Source: Dyella flagellata
GTDB taxonomy: Bacteria; Pseudomonadota; Gammaproteobacteria; Xanthomonadales; Rhodanobacteraceae
Assembly: GCF_030160275.1 (NCBI RefSeq)
Contig: NZ_BSOA01000008.1
Span: 1 to 60,653, forward strand
Direction: 5' to 3'
Length of the DNA: 60,653 bases
Shown here in pieces: positions 48,686 through 57,038 of this stretch. The notes under the pieces were generated by a model that did not search any database, had not been told where the DNA came from, and was given only the letters and a program-made list of their open reading frames with translations. Within the stretch, counting starts at the first letter, position 1. Each line of letters begins with the position of its first letter. Both the position numbers and the translations under genes were made by a program.

Positions 48686-48954
48686 TGCGCTGCGTATGGA
48701 CCCGCTGTCAAGAATCTGTATAGATTGCACCCAACGCGGACGCTCGGCTAGTATCGGTCAGATATCGGTGTCGCTGATTGGGGTGGCGCTGTAAGTGCCG
48801 GGTTGCTTCTCTAAGCAATTCGGTGTTTGGAGCCGGGGAAGGCGGTAAGGCCTTTGACGGACGCTAACGTCAGAACTGTGTGGTGATGTGCTCAGGGGTG
48901 AGGCAGCAACATGCAGATGGCCTGTAACCACAAGCATTAAATGGAGTAGCAGCT

Positions 48955-49161
48955 ATGTTGATTCTGACCCGCAGGGTCGGTGAAACCCTGATGATCGGCG
49001 ACGAGGTGACCGTTACCGTTCTGGGCGTAAAAGGCAACCAGGTTCGCATTGGCATCAATGCGCCCAAGAACGTGGCTGTGCACCGTGAAGAGATCTACCA
49101 GCGCATCAAGGGCGAAAACGAAAACGACGGCGGCGCCACGGGCGAGTCGGGCGGACGTTGA
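48955..49161 (+). CDS. csrA: Carbon storage regulator CsrA
   Basis: A 68-residue RNA-binding translational regulator. [40 protein letters not shown] matches CsrA/RsmA, with the RNA-contact residues Leu4, Arg6 and Arg44 region ([12 protein letters not shown]) present. The tail [16 protein letters not shown] is longer than in E. coli. The gap upstream (48686-48954, 269 nt) is a long leader without a gene; the ribosome site AAATGGAG contains a GGA core, so CsrA may control its own translation, which is inference. Confidence 0.97.
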   Translation: MLILTRRVGETLMIGDEVTVTVLGVKGNQVRIGINAPKNVAVHREEIYQRIKGENENDGGATGESGGR

Positions 49162-49242
49162 TTCCCTCTTTACCTGAGGGGCATCGGCCGGTATCCTTTC
49201 CGGCTCCCGTGAGTGCTTTGTGAGTTCACGGGGAAAAAATAT

Positions 49243-49335
49243 GGAGAGATGCCCGAGAGGCCGAAGGGGCTCCCCTGCTAAGGGAGTATAGGGTCAAAAG
49301 CCTTATCGAGGGTTCGAATCCCTCTCTCTCCGCCA
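49243..49335 (+). tRNA. tRNA-Ser (anticodon GCU)
   Basis: A 93-nt cloverleaf. The acceptor stem is GGAGAGA with TCTCTCC, discriminator G and encoded CCA. The anticodon stem CTCCC/GGGAG encloses the loop CTGCTAA, giving anticodon GCT. A long variable arm (serine class) and the T arm GAGGG-TTCGAAT-CCCTC are present. It lies 81 nt after csrA, as in many gammaproteobacteria. Confidence 0.97.
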
Positions 49336-49388
49336 CCCATAAAAAAACGCCCTTGCGGGCGTTTTTTTATGGGTGGCGGAGAGAGAGG
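49321..49388. repeat. 32-bp perfect inverted repeat spanning the tRNA 3' end and its terminator
   Basis: Arms 49321-49352 and 49357-49388 are exact complements around TTGC. The left arm includes the last 15 nt of tRNA-Ser with CCA. The core ACGCCCTTGCGGGCGT flanked by seven A and seven T (49341-49367) is the tRNA terminator. Confidence 0.85.
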
Positions 49389-49490
49389 CTTGAAGAGAAC
49401 CCTTACGGTTCGACAAATTTGTCAGGAACAAATTTGGACAGCCGCAGGCTGGCCCGCCGCGCGCGGCGGGTTCGGTCCAAGGATGGACCG

Positions 49491-49556
49491 AACAATCCCT
49501 CTCTCTGCGCACCGAAAAACGCCCTTGCGGGCACTTTTAAGGGTGGCGGAGAGATC
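49491..49556. repeat. Degenerate copy of the tRNA 3' end plus terminator
   Basis: AATCCCTCTCTCTGCGCACC followed by AAAACGCCCTTGCGGGC and then GGGTGGCGGAGAGAT repeats the tRNA-Ser end, terminator and inverted tRNA end with mutations. Between the copies are palindromes CCCGCCGCG/CGCGGCGGG (49452-49469) and TTCGGTCCA/TGGACCGAA (49470-49491). The 49336-49662 gap holds these repeats and no gene I can support. Confidence 0.65.
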
Positions 49557-49662
49557 GGTTCAGCATCAAATTGAACGCCGTTGGCTGGCGCGCTGCTGTG
49601 ATCCACCTATTCGGCCCAATGAGTTGGCAGTAGCGTCAGACTTCCAATTGTCGAGGGCAGCC

Positions 49663-50121
49663 ATGAGCCATACCACACGCCGAGCCGAACTTGCCGATCT
49701 GGAGCGACTGGTGGCTTTTACGCTCGCCGAAGCCGGTGAAGCGGAAGGCGCCCAGAAGGATCATGCAAAAGTCGACGCCGGCATTCGTACTGCGCTTCTC
49801 GATGAGAGCGTCGCCATGTATTGGGTGCTTGAACACGGTGGCGATGTGATCGGCCATGTCTCGATCGTGCGCGAATGGAGCGATTGGCACGCCGGTTATT
49901 ACTGGTGGATCCAGAGCATGTATCTTGAACCGGACCATCGTGGTCGGGGGCTAATGAGGCATCTTCTGCTAGCCGTGCGCCAATGCGCAAGCGAGCAGCA
50001 TGCATTGGAGCTGAGGCTGTACGTTCACAAGGGGAACATGCCTGCGATCCACGCGTATCAACGAGCCGGCTTCAGGGATTCGGACTATCGCTTGATGGCC
50101 ATGGACGTTGCCGACGATTAA
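49663..50121 (+). CDS. GNAT family N-acetyltransferase
   Basis: A 152-residue acetyltransferase fold. RRAELADLERLVAFTLAEAGEAEG opens the protein, and the acetyl-CoA pyrophosphate loop is SMYLEPDHRGRGLMRHLL near residues 86-103 (RGRGL), followed by ELRLYVHKGNMPAIHAYQRAGF near 116-137, both hallmarks. The substrate is unknown. The frame is open far upstream through repeats; the ATG at 49663 starts the domain. Confidence 0.88.
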   Translation: MSHTTRRAELADLERLVAFTLAEAGEAEGAQKDHAKVDAGIRTALLDESVAMYWVLEHGGDVIGHVSIVREWSDWHAGYYWWIQSMYLEPDHRGRGLMRHLLLAVRQCASEQHALELRLYVHKGNMPAIHAYQRAGFRDSDYRLMAMDVADD

Positions 50122-50132
50122 GCGTCGATGGA

Positions 50133-50561
50133 TCAACGCGCTAAAGTCTTCTTGCCGCGCTTGCCGATCGCGCCGCTGGCCGCAGCGCCCAACAGGCGCC
50201 GGAAAGTAGGGCATTCCATATGGCTTGCCGCAGGGCAGGCGGCGGCATGGCGTAGCCCGTCGCGCATGGCGACGAGTCGACGGATGGTGTTGTCCAGTTC
50301 AGTAGCTTTGTCCGCCAGCATTTGTCGATCGATGCGCGGCCGTCCTCGCGGGGTGAATACCTTGGCCACCTCATCGAGCGAGAAGCCTGCGGCCCGTCCC
50401 AATGCGATCAACGCCAGGCGTTCGAGCACCCCGGCATCAAACAAACGGCGCAAGCCGTGTCGGCCTACCGAGCTAATCAGGCCTTTCTCCTCATAGAAGC
50501 GTAGCGTGGAAGCGGGAACGCCCGAGCGCTGCACCACTTCGGCAATGTCCAGGTATTGCAT
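50133..50561 (-). CDS. MerR family transcriptional regulator
   Basis: A 142-residue regulator. The winged helix-turn-helix is MQYLDIAEVVQRSGVPASTLRFYEEKGLI (residues 1-29), followed by a coiled-coil dimerisation helix and a C-terminal effector part with CPAASHMECPTF near 112-123 whose two Cys and one His could bind a metal or thiol-reactive signal. It lacks the SoxR four-cysteine cluster. The longer open frame to 50789 overlaps the divergent methyltransferase and was rejected. An operator-like repeat lies just upstream. Confidence 0.88.
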   Translation of the reverse strand: MQYLDIAEVVQRSGVPASTLRFYEEKGLISSVGRHGLRRLFDAGVLERLALIALGRAAGFSLDEVAKVFTPRGRPRIDRQMLADKATELDNTIRRLVAMRDGLRHAAACPAASHMECPTFRRLLGAAASGAIGKRGKKTLAR

Positions 50562-50569
50562 CCGCTTGA

Positions 50570-50587
50570 CCTCAAGTGAACTTGAAG
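50570..50587. promoter_or_regulatory. MerR-type operator between merR-like gene and methyltransferase
   Basis: CCTCAAGTGAACTTGAAG is a near-perfect palindrome of the form recognised by MerR-family proteins and is close to the SoxR box CCTCAAGTTAACTTGAGG. It sits 9 nt from the regulator start and 50 nt from the methyltransferase start. Confidence 0.65.
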
Positions 50588-50636
50588 TGGCAAAGTTTAG
50601 CTCCCGTTTTGCACCAGCCAACCCGGAAACACGACC

Positions 50637-51482
50637 ATGAGCATGACTTCGTCCCTTGATAACGAACAGGCAACGCTTTGGAATGGCCGCAGCGGACGCG
50701 CCTGGATCGAGGCACAGGCTTTGTTGGATGGCATGTTTCAGCCGTTCGAGGAACAGCTCGTCAGGGCAGTTCGGCCCGAATTGGGACAACGCGTGCTCGA
50801 CGTAGGCTGTGGCACCGGCAGCACAACGCTGGCGCTGGCACGCCGGCTTGGCACTAAGGGATACTGCATGGGCGTGGATATATCAGCGCCGATGCTCGAG
50901 GTGGCGCGAGCGCGTGCCAATCGGGAAGGCACGTTTGCAAGTTTCCAATGTGCTGATGCGCAACGCCACGTCTTTGATCCGGCAAGCTTCGATCTGATCG
51001 TCTCGCGCTTTGGCGTGATGTTTTTCGACCAGCCGGCCACCGCTTTCACCAACCTGCGCAGCGCGGCGCGCCAAGGAGCACGGCTACGTTTCATCGCCTG
51101 GCGTAGTGCAGCGGAAAATCCTTTCATGACCACGGCCGAGCGTGCCGCGGCTCCCTTGCTGCCTAAACTTCCGCCACGGCGGCAGGATGCGCCAGGTCAG
51201 TTTTCCTTCGCCGACCGACAGCGCATTTCCGACATCCTGCAGCAAAGCGGTTGGGTGGATGTCGATATCCAATCGCTTGACGTCGAATGCGTGCTGCCGG
51301 AACACGCGCTGGTTGGTTATTTCACGCGCCTGGGTCCGGTTGGCTCGGTGCTGCAAGAGGTGGATGAGGTGACGCGCGGCCAAGTCATCGCGACGGTTCG
51401 TGCCGCCTTCGATCCTTACGTACACGGGCCAGAAGTCCGCTACACGGCAGCCTGCTGGCTGGTCAACGCTAAGCGGTATTAG
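50637..51482 (+). CDS. Class I SAM-dependent methyltransferase
   Basis: A 281-residue methyltransferase. Motif I VLDVGCGTGSTTLALARRL lies near residues 54-72, MGVDISAPMLEVARARA near 79-95 gives the acidic end of strand 2, and FDLIVSRFGVMFFDQP near 119-134 is the motif IV region, as in UbiE/Coq5-like families. The substrate is unknown. It is divergent from the MerR regulator, which probably controls it. It overlaps the convergent citrate-synthase-like gene by 4 nt. Confidence 0.88.
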   Translation: MSMTSSLDNEQATLWNGRSGRAWIEAQALLDGMFQPFEEQLVRAVRPELGQRVLDVGCGTGSTTLALARRLGTKGYCMGVDISAPMLEVARARANREGTFASFQCADAQRHVFDPASFDLIVSRFGVMFFDQPATAFTNLRSAARQGARLRFIAWRSAAENPFMTTAERAAAPLLPKLPPRRQDAPGQFSFADRQRISDILQQSGWVDVDIQSLDVECVLPEHALVGYFTRLGPVGSVLQEVDEVTRGQVIATVRAAFDPYVHGPEVRYTAACWLVNAKRY

Positions 51483-52696
51483 CTCTCACGTTGAGGCGTG
51501 CGCCCCACATAGCTGGCGCGAGGCCGGATCAGGCTGCCGTCTTCCTGCTGCTCCAGCGCATGCGCTAGCCAGCCGGCCATGCGTCCGGCTGCGAACATGG
51601 CGAGGGCGACGTCGGCGCTCAGCTCATAGGCCGATGCAATGGTCGCCAGCGCCAGATCCAGGTTGGGACGCCGACCGCATTGCAACTGCACGGTTTCGAT
51701 CAAGCGCACGACCGCGGGCAGCTTGGCGGGACGCGGTCGTGCGGCTAGCAATGCCTGCAGCAAAACTCTGGCGCGCGGATCGCCCTCGTTGTAAAGCGGA
51801 TGTCCGAAGCCGGGCAGCGTTTCGCCGCGGCGCAGACGCTCGCGCACGCGCTCTTCCGGCTCGCGCTCACGCAGCAAGTCCTGGATGAAGGCGTGGGCCC
51901 GGGCGACGGCTCCGCCATGGTGAGGGCCCGAAAGGGTTACCAGTCCTGCGCATGCGGCCGCGTGCAGGCTGGCGCCGGTGGAAGCGGCGACGCGCGTGGC
52001 GAACGAGGAGGCATTCAGTTCGTGATCCGCGCACAACACCAGCGCGTAGCGAACCAGTTCGGGCAAGCCTGTATCGTGCTTGCGCCAACTTGCGGCCATG
52101 ACCTGATGGATGGGATCGGCACTCGGTTGCGTGGCGCATAGCAGTGCCGCGCTTTCACGCAGCAGCAGGGCAGCATCCTGGCGTCGATGTTGCGGATCGG
52201 TGCTATGTGCGTGAGTCGCCGCGAGCGCAAGCAAAGGCAAAACGGAGATCGTTCGTTCCAGTGGCGGTATTTCGGTCTGGCGCAGCAGCAGCGTAACGGC
52301 TTGCGGCCACCGCCGCGGCGAATTGGCGGCAAACGGATCGTGCTGGCCGCAATCCCACAGCAGGCGTGCCGTTTCCTCCAGGGTTGCGCCACTGCTTGCC
52401 AGGGCAAGCGCGGATTTGCCGCGATAGTAATGCCCACGTGGACGGATCAGCGAAATACGCGTTTCCATCACCGGCAGCCCCCAGGCCAGGCTGTGCGCGG
52501 CGCCCTGGGCGGCGCCACGTCCTGCCCGCTTGCGATCAATCATCTTCTGGATGTCGCTGGCGCTGTATTCGCGAGTGCGGCCGTCGGGACCGAGGCGGGA
52601 GTCGATGTGGCCACGACTGACATAGGCATACAGCGTGGCAACGGTTACGCCAAGCCGACCGGCGGCGTCGTAGGCGGGCAGGTAGTCGGTGTCCAT
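51479..52696 (-). CDS. Helix-turn-helix/citrate synthase fusion protein
   Basis: A 405-residue protein with two parts. Residues 5-60 form a MerR/excisionase-type helix-turn-helix (DAAGRLGVTVATLYAYVSRG). Residues 75-400 are a citrate synthase domain that keeps the key residues: His226 in CADHELNASSF, His260 in GPHHGGA, His299 in GFGHPLY, Asp347 in RPNLDLAL and Arg372 in GRMAGW. So it may bind, and perhaps convert, oxaloacetate and an acyl-CoA. It lies divergent from DUF2332-prpB-prpC with an inverted repeat between. I infer a metabolite-sensing regulator of propionate use. Such fusions are annotated in other proteobacteria as citrate synthase family proteins; no role is known to me. Confidence 0.85.
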   Translation of the reverse strand: MDTDYLPAYDAAGRLGVTVATLYAYVSRGHIDSRLGPDGRTREYSASDIQKMIDRKRAGRGAAQGAAHSLAWGLPVMETRISLIRPRGHYYRGKSALALASSGATLEETARLLWDCGQHDPFAANSPRRWPQAVTLLLRQTEIPPLERTISVLPLLALAATHAHSTDPQHRRQDAALLLRESAALLCATQPSADPIHQVMAASWRKHDTGLPELVRYALVLCADHELNASSFATRVAASTGASLHAAACAGLVTLSGPHHGGAVARAHAFIQDLLREREPEERVRERLRRGETLPGFGHPLYNEGDPRARVLLQALLAARPRPAKLPAVVRLIETVQLQCGRRPNLDLALATIASAYELSADVALAMFAAGRMAGWLAHALEQQEDGSLIRPRASYVGRTPQRES

Positions 52697-52703
52697 GGAT
52701 AAT

Positions 52704-52736
52704 ATATTGATCCTTCCAGTCAAGATTGATCAATAT
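52704..52736. promoter_or_regulatory. Inverted repeat in the HTH-citrate synthase/DUF2332 divergent region
   Basis: ATATTGATC (52704-52712) and GATCAATAT (52728-52736) are perfect complements 15 nt apart; the right arm sits in ATTGATCAAT, itself a palindrome. It begins 8 nt upstream of the fusion gene start and ends 45 nt before the DUF2332 start, a natural operator position for both. Confidence 0.65.
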
Positions 52737-52781
52737 GTTTTGCCGTGACACAGTGGCGTCCCCGGATTGCCTGGCGCTTTC

Positions 52782-53918
52782 ATGGCCACTTTCGAGACGG
52801 TATGCGAAGCCTTTGCCAGGCAGGCGCATTACTGCGATGAACATGGTTCGCCGCTCACCGCGCGAGTCTTGCGCGGGGTAGGGCATGCCATGCGGGAAGT
52901 GGAACCGGCCTTGCACTCAGTTGCCTCGTGGCAGGGCGACCCGGTCGCCGATGCCTTGCCCTTGCGCGTCGCCGGCGCGTTGCACGCCTTGGTCTTGAAC
53001 GGAGCTGCGCCGGAACTGGCCCGCTATTATCCGGGCGGCGACGGCGAACACAGCGACGACGCACTTCGGCAGGCAGCTGTGGCTGCGTTGCGGGCGTACC
53101 CGCGAACTTTGGCCGATTACCTTGCTTCGCCACCGCAAACCAATGAAGTAGGGCGCTCAGCCGTGTTGTGCGGCGGATTCACCAGCATCGCCGCGCATAC
53201 CGGTCTGTCCCTGCGCCTGTTCGAACTCGGCGCCAGCGCCGGTTTGAACGCGCACTGGGATCGTTACCGTTATCGGCTTGGCGGACAGTGGCTGGGCGAT
53301 GCCGCCAGCCCGCTGGAGTTGGCTCCCGTCTGGCATGGCGCCACGCCGCCGCTTGCCACGGTCGAGGTGGTCGAGCGAATGGCCTGCGACCAGGCGCCAG
53401 TGGATCTTGCCGATCCCGATCAACGCCAACGCTTGCGCGCCTATGTCTGGGCAGACCAGGTCGCTCGCCTGCGACAACTGGAGCTTGCGATGGAGGTGGC
53501 TGCGCGCGATCCGTTGCAGGTGGAGCAGGCGGATGCGGTGGCATGGTTGGAGCGCATGCTCGCCACCCCGTTACCGGTGGGCGCCGCCACGGTCATCTAT
53601 CACACCATCTTCTGGACCTATCTCGCACCTGCCGCGCAGCGGCGGGTGGAGTCGTTGCTGCAGGCAGCGGGGGAGACTGCGACTGCCGCCGCGCCGCTGG
53701 CCTGGCTGCGCCTGGAAATCGACGATTTTCAGCGTCATCCGCGCTTGCTGCTCAGCTTGTGGCCGGGACCGCAGAATCTCAATCTGGCCGATGCCCAGGC
53801 GCATGGCAGCGAAATCTTCTGGCACGCCAGCGCGCAGGAAATGCTGTCGCTTACTGCGCCGCGACATGGCCGCCTCCCTACATCACTTACAATTAACCGT
53901 TTCGGAGAACCAAGATGA
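52782..53918 (+). CDS. DUF2332 family protein
   Basis: A 378-residue protein with the DUF2332 pattern: early [15 protein letters not shown], then [18 protein letters not shown] near residues 115-132, [21 protein letters not shown] near 137-157 (a Gly/Ser-rich segment that recalls a nucleotide-binding loop), and [11 protein letters not shown] near 268-278. No function is established. Its TGA overlaps the ATG of prpB (ATGA), so it is translationally coupled to the methylcitrate genes, which suggests a link to propionate metabolism. The ATG at 52782 was chosen over upstream codons. Confidence 0.85.
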   Translation: MATFETVCEAFARQAHYCDEHGSPLTARVLRGVGHAMREVEPALHSVASWQGDPVADALPLRVAGALHALVLNGAAPELARYYPGGDGEHSDDALRQAAVAALRAYPRTLADYLASPPQTNEVGRSAVLCGGFTSIAAHTGLSLRLFELGASAGLNAHWDRYRYRLGGQWLGDAASPLELAPVWHGATPPLATVEVVERMACDQAPVDLADPDQRQRLRAYVWADQVARLRQLELAMEVAARDPLQVEQADAVAWLERMLATPLPVGAATVIYHTIFWTYLAPAAQRRVESLLQAAGETATAAAPLAWLRLEIDDFQRHPRLLLSLWPGPQNLNLADAQAHGSEIFWHASAQEMLSLTAPRHGRLPTSLTINRFGEPR

Positions 53919-54802
53919 CCCAGCTCGATTCCGCCGGCAGCCGCTTCCGCGCCGCGCTCGCCGCCGAAAAGCCCCTGCAGGTGATTGGCGCCATCAACGC
54001 CAACCATGCCTTGCTCGCCAAGCGGGCTGGCTATCGCGCGATCTATCTGTCCGGTGGCGGCGTGGCGGCCGGGTCGCTAGGTATGCCGGATCTGGGCATC
54101 AATACGCTTGATGACGTGCTTACCGATGTGCGTCGCATTACCGATGTCTGCGACCTTCCGCTGATGGTGGATATCGACACGGGCTTTGGCCCCAGTGCGT
54201 TCAATATCGCGCGCACGGTGAAAAGCCTGATCAAGTTCGGCGCGGCCGCCTGCCACATCGAAGACCAGGTGGGCGCCAAGCGCTGCGGTCATCGTCCGGG
54301 CAAGGAAATCGTGTCGGCGGGCGAAATGGCCGATCGCGTGAAAGCGGCGGCGGATGCCAAGACCGATTCCCAATTCTTTCTGATCGCCCGCACCGACGCC
54401 ATTGCGGTGGAAGGCGTGGATGCGGCCATCGGACGCGCACTGGCCTGCGTCGAAGCCGGTGCGGACGGCATCTTCGCCGAAGCTGCCTATGATCTTCCCA
54501 CCTATCGCCGTTTTGCCGAGGCGGTGAAGGTACCGGTGCTCGCCAACATCACCGAATTCGGCAGCACGCCGTTGTTCAGTGTCGAGGAATTGCGCAGCGC
54601 AGGCGTGGGCATCGTTTTGTATCCGCTGTCGGCGTTCCGCGCCATGAACAAGGCGGCCGAAACGGTTTATCAGGCCATTCGCCATGACGGTCATCAGCGC
54701 AACGTCATCGACATGATGCAAACGCGCGAAGAGCTCTACGACCGCATCGGCTATCACGATTTCGAGCGCAAGCTCGATGCGCTGTTTACCGGCAAGAAAT
54801 AA
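53915..54802 (+). CDS. prpB: 2-Methylisocitrate lyase
   Basis: A 295-residue enzyme of the isocitrate lyase/PEP mutase superfamily that splits 2-methylisocitrate into pyruvate and succinate. [27 protein letters not shown] near residues 24-50 and [26 protein letters not shown] near 82-107 are typical. The active-site motif is [15 protein letters not shown] near 119-133 (KRCGH), which separates it from PEP mutases. CGGAGA before the ATG is the ribosome site. It lies in an operon with DUF2332 upstream and prpC downstream (65-nt gap). Confidence 0.96.
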   Translation: MTQLDSAGSRFRAALAAEKPLQVIGAINANHALLAKRAGYRAIYLSGGGVAAGSLGMPDLGINTLDDVLTDVRRITDVCDLPLMVDIDTGFGPSAFNIARTVKSLIKFGAAACHIEDQVGAKRCGHRPGKEIVSAGEMADRVKAAADAKTDSQFFLIARTDAIAVEGVDAAIGRALACVEAGADGIFAEAAYDLPTYRRFAEAVKVPVLANITEFGSTPLFSVEELRSAGVGIVLYPLSAFRAMNKAAETVYQAIRHDGHQRNVIDMMQTREELYDRIGYHDFERKLDALFTGKK

Positions 54803-54867
54803 CTCACGTTCCCCGCGGCCGTTTCCCCACGGCTGCGATCGATGTTTTGCAGCCTGGAGCACTATCA

Positions 54868-56019
54868 ATGAGCGAGCCATCCGCAACCGCCCCCAAGCCG
54901 AAGAAATCCGTTGCCCTGTCGGGCGTGGCGGCGGGCAACACCGCACTGTGCACGGTCGGCCGTAGCGGCAACGACCTGCACTACCGCGGCTATGACATCC
55001 ACGACCTGGCGGCCAAGGGCTGCTTCGAAGAAGTGGCCTACCTGCTGGTGCACGGCGTATTGCCGAACTGGGCCGAGTTGAATGCCTACAAGGCCAAGCT
55101 GAAGCGCCTGCGCGGCTTGCCGGCGCCGGTGAAGAGCGCGCTGGAACTGCTGCCCGCGGCGACGCATCCGATGGACGTGATGCGCACCGGCTGCTCGGTG
55201 CTGGGCACCGTGTTGCCGGAAAAAGAAGACCACAACCTCACCGGTGCATGCGACATCGCCGACCGCCTGATGGCGAGCTTCGGTTCCATGCTGCTGTACT
55301 GGTACCACTTCAGCCACAACGGTAAGCGCATCGAAACGGAAACCGAGGACGAAACGATCGCCGCGCACTTCCTGCACCTGCTGCATGGCAAGAAGCCGAG
55401 CGAATTGCATGCCCAGTCGCTGGATCGCTCGCTGGTGCTGTATGCCGAGCACGAATTCAATGCCTCGACCTTCACCGCTCGCGTGATCGCCGGCACCGGC
55501 TCGGACATGTACTCGGCCATCACCGGCGCGATCGGCGCGCTGCGCGGCCCCAAGCACGGCGGCGCGAATGAAGTGGCGATGGACATCATTGCGAGATATC
55601 GCAGTGCCGCCGATGCGGAAGCGGACATCCGCGCGCGCGTGGAGCGCAAGGAAATCATCATCGGCTTCGGTCACCCGGTTTACACCGTGTCCGATCCGCG
55701 TAACGAAATCATCAAGGAAATTTCGCGCAAGCTGTGCACGGAAGGCGGCAATCCGATCCTGTTCGAGGTGTCGGAGCGGATCGAGAAGCTGATGTGGGAG
55801 CTGAAGAAGATGTTCCCGAACCTCGACTGGTATTCGGCCAGCGCCTACCACATGATGGGCGTGCCGACGGCGATGTTCACGCCGCTGTTCGTGATCGCGC
55901 GCACTTCCGGCTGGAGCGCGCACGTGATCGAGCAACGCCAGGACGGCAAGATCATTCGCCCGAGCGCCAATTACATTGGCCCGGAAGATCGTACCTATAC
56001 GCCGATCGAGAAGCGTTGA
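54868..56019 (+). CDS. prpC: 2-Methylcitrate synthase
   Basis: A 383-residue citrate synthase homologue that condenses propionyl-CoA and oxaloacetate. [21 protein letters not shown] near residues 24-44, the catalytic histidines in GPKHGGANE near 232 and [13 protein letters not shown] near 269, and the Asp in [16 protein letters not shown] near 320 are in place. [22 protein letters not shown] near 338-359 fits PrpC rather than GltA. The ATG at 54868 has GGAG upstream. A terminator follows. Confidence 0.95.
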   Translation: MSEPSATAPKPKKSVALSGVAAGNTALCTVGRSGNDLHYRGYDIHDLAAKGCFEEVAYLLVHGVLPNWAELNAYKAKLKRLRGLPAPVKSALELLPAATHPMDVMRTGCSVLGTVLPEKEDHNLTGACDIADRLMASFGSMLLYWYHFSHNGKRIETETEDETIAAHFLHLLHGKKPSELHAQSLDRSLVLYAEHEFNASTFTARVIAGTGSDMYSAITGAIGALRGPKHGGANEVAMDIIARYRSAADAEADIRARVERKEIIIGFGHPVYTVSDPRNEIIKEISRKLCTEGGNPILFEVSERIEKLMWELKKMFPNLDWYSASAYHMMGVPTAMFTPLFVIARTSGWSAHVIEQRQDGKIIRPSANYIGPEDRTYTPIEKR

Positions 56020-56041
56020 TCGCCTGGGTTCATTACCCGAT

Positions 56042-56070
56042 GAAAAGAGGGGCTTCGCGCCCCTTTTTTC
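56042..56070. terminator. Bidirectional terminator between prpC and the TerC gene
   Basis: AGGGGC pairs with GCCCCT across TTCGC, with AAAA before and TTTTTT after. It can end prpC on the plus strand and overlaps the end of the TerC gene on the minus strand. Confidence 0.85.
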
Positions 56071-56737
56071 ATGGCTTGGCGCGGCGGCGGTTGAGCAAGT
56101 AGCCGGCCATGCACACGATCAGCGTAAGGCCGATTTCCAGCACATGCTTCATCCAGCCGTGCACGTCGAACCATGTGCGCCATAGCGGTTCATGGCTGAT
56201 CATGCGGCCAGCAGTCCAGGCGATGGCCGCGGCGCCGGCATAGATCAGGGCGGGAATCCGTTCGATCGTCCTCAGGATCAGGGTGGAGCCCCAGACCACC
56301 AGCGGAATGCTGATCAACAGGCCGGCCACCACCAGGCCCAGGTGTCCTTTCGCGGCGCCGGCGATCGCCAGCACGTTGTCCAGGCCCATCAGGACGTCGG
56401 CGAGCACGATGCTGCGCAAGGCCGACCAGAAACCGGTCGCGGGGACTACGTTGCCATGCGCGTCATGTCCGGGCTTGAGCAGGTTCCAGGCGATCGGCAG
56501 CAACAGCAGGCCGCCTGCCAGCATCAAGCCCGGCAGTCCGAGCAGATACACCACCATGACGGTGAGCACGATGCGCACGGCAATGGCGCCGAGCGTGCCC
56601 CAGATCACGGCGCGCTTTTGCATCGTCCGAGGCAGGTTGCGTGCAGCCAGGGCGATCACGATCGCGTTGTCGCCGGCCAGCACCAGGTCGAGCAGAACGA
56701 TCGTGAGCAGATCGGAAAGCAGATGGGAGAGCGCCAT
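56069..56737 (-). CDS. TerC family membrane protein (YjbE type, probable Mn2+ exporter)
   Basis: A 222-residue polytopic protein with about seven helices. The first helix has the family motif LLDLVLAGDNAIVIALAARNLP (residues 15-36) and a second copy is IVLADVLMGLDNVLAIAGAAKG near 109-130; the Asp-Asn pairs of both repeats are metal ligands in TerC/Alx proteins. Many members export manganese or supply metal to secreted enzymes. A riboswitch-like leader upstream supports manganese. It is inserted opposite to the prp genes. Confidence 0.9.
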   Translation of the reverse strand: MALSHLLSDLLTIVLLDLVLAGDNAIVIALAARNLPRTMQKRAVIWGTLGAIAVRIVLTVMVVYLLGLPGLMLAGGLLLLPIAWNLLKPGHDAHGNVVPATGFWSALRSIVLADVLMGLDNVLAIAGAAKGHLGLVVAGLLISIPLVVWGSTLILRTIERIPALIYAGAAAIAWTAGRMISHEPLWRTWFDVHGWMKHVLEIGLTLIVCMAGYLLNRRRAKP

Positions 56738-56740
56738 GCC

Positions 56741-56935
56741 AAAAACCTCGGCGTGCGGGACTCAAGCGGCGACGACGGGACGCACGCCGGCCCCGTCATC
56801 ACCGCAAAAGTCTCGTTCTCGGTCTTGGGCCGTCACGGCGCCCGGAGCGATGCTTCGCTCGTGATGACGATCGCCGCGCGGATGCGGCGGGCCGCATCCG
56901 GAACTACTCCCCTTTGGGGTGGATCGGACGATTCT
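56741..56935 (-). promoter_or_regulatory. yybP-ykoY (manganese) riboswitch candidate in the TerC leader
   Basis: Minus-strand leader. The conserved loop CCAAAGGGGAGTAG (56917-56904) is the yybP-ykoY hallmark, and GAGACTTTTGCGG (56814-56802) fits its partner loop. A closing P1 helix can form between CGTCCGATCCACC (56930 downward) and GGTGATGACG (56804-56794 area). A stable 9-bp hairpin CGGCGTGCG/CGCACGCCG (56789-56749) then precedes GAGGTTTTTGGC and the ATG, suitable as terminator or ribosome-site mask. Manganese should relieve it. Sequence hallmark and gene type agree. Confidence 0.8.
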
Positions 56936-57038
56936 CGGCGGCTCAGTAGGGCAGGTCAAGCACATGCAGCGCCTCTGCAGCATGTCCGGCTGGTGGTTCC
57001 CCGCTACAATTGCGCTTTTCCCTTACCGCGAGATCCCC

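Noticed and set aside
49243..49556. tRNA-Ser as attachment site of an integrated element
   Set aside because: A degenerate copy of the tRNA end is present, but no integrase or cargo lies between or near the copies.
49353..49606. Small open frames on both strands after tRNA-Ser
   Set aside because: They arise from the inverted tRNA/terminator repeats, which are similar on both strands.
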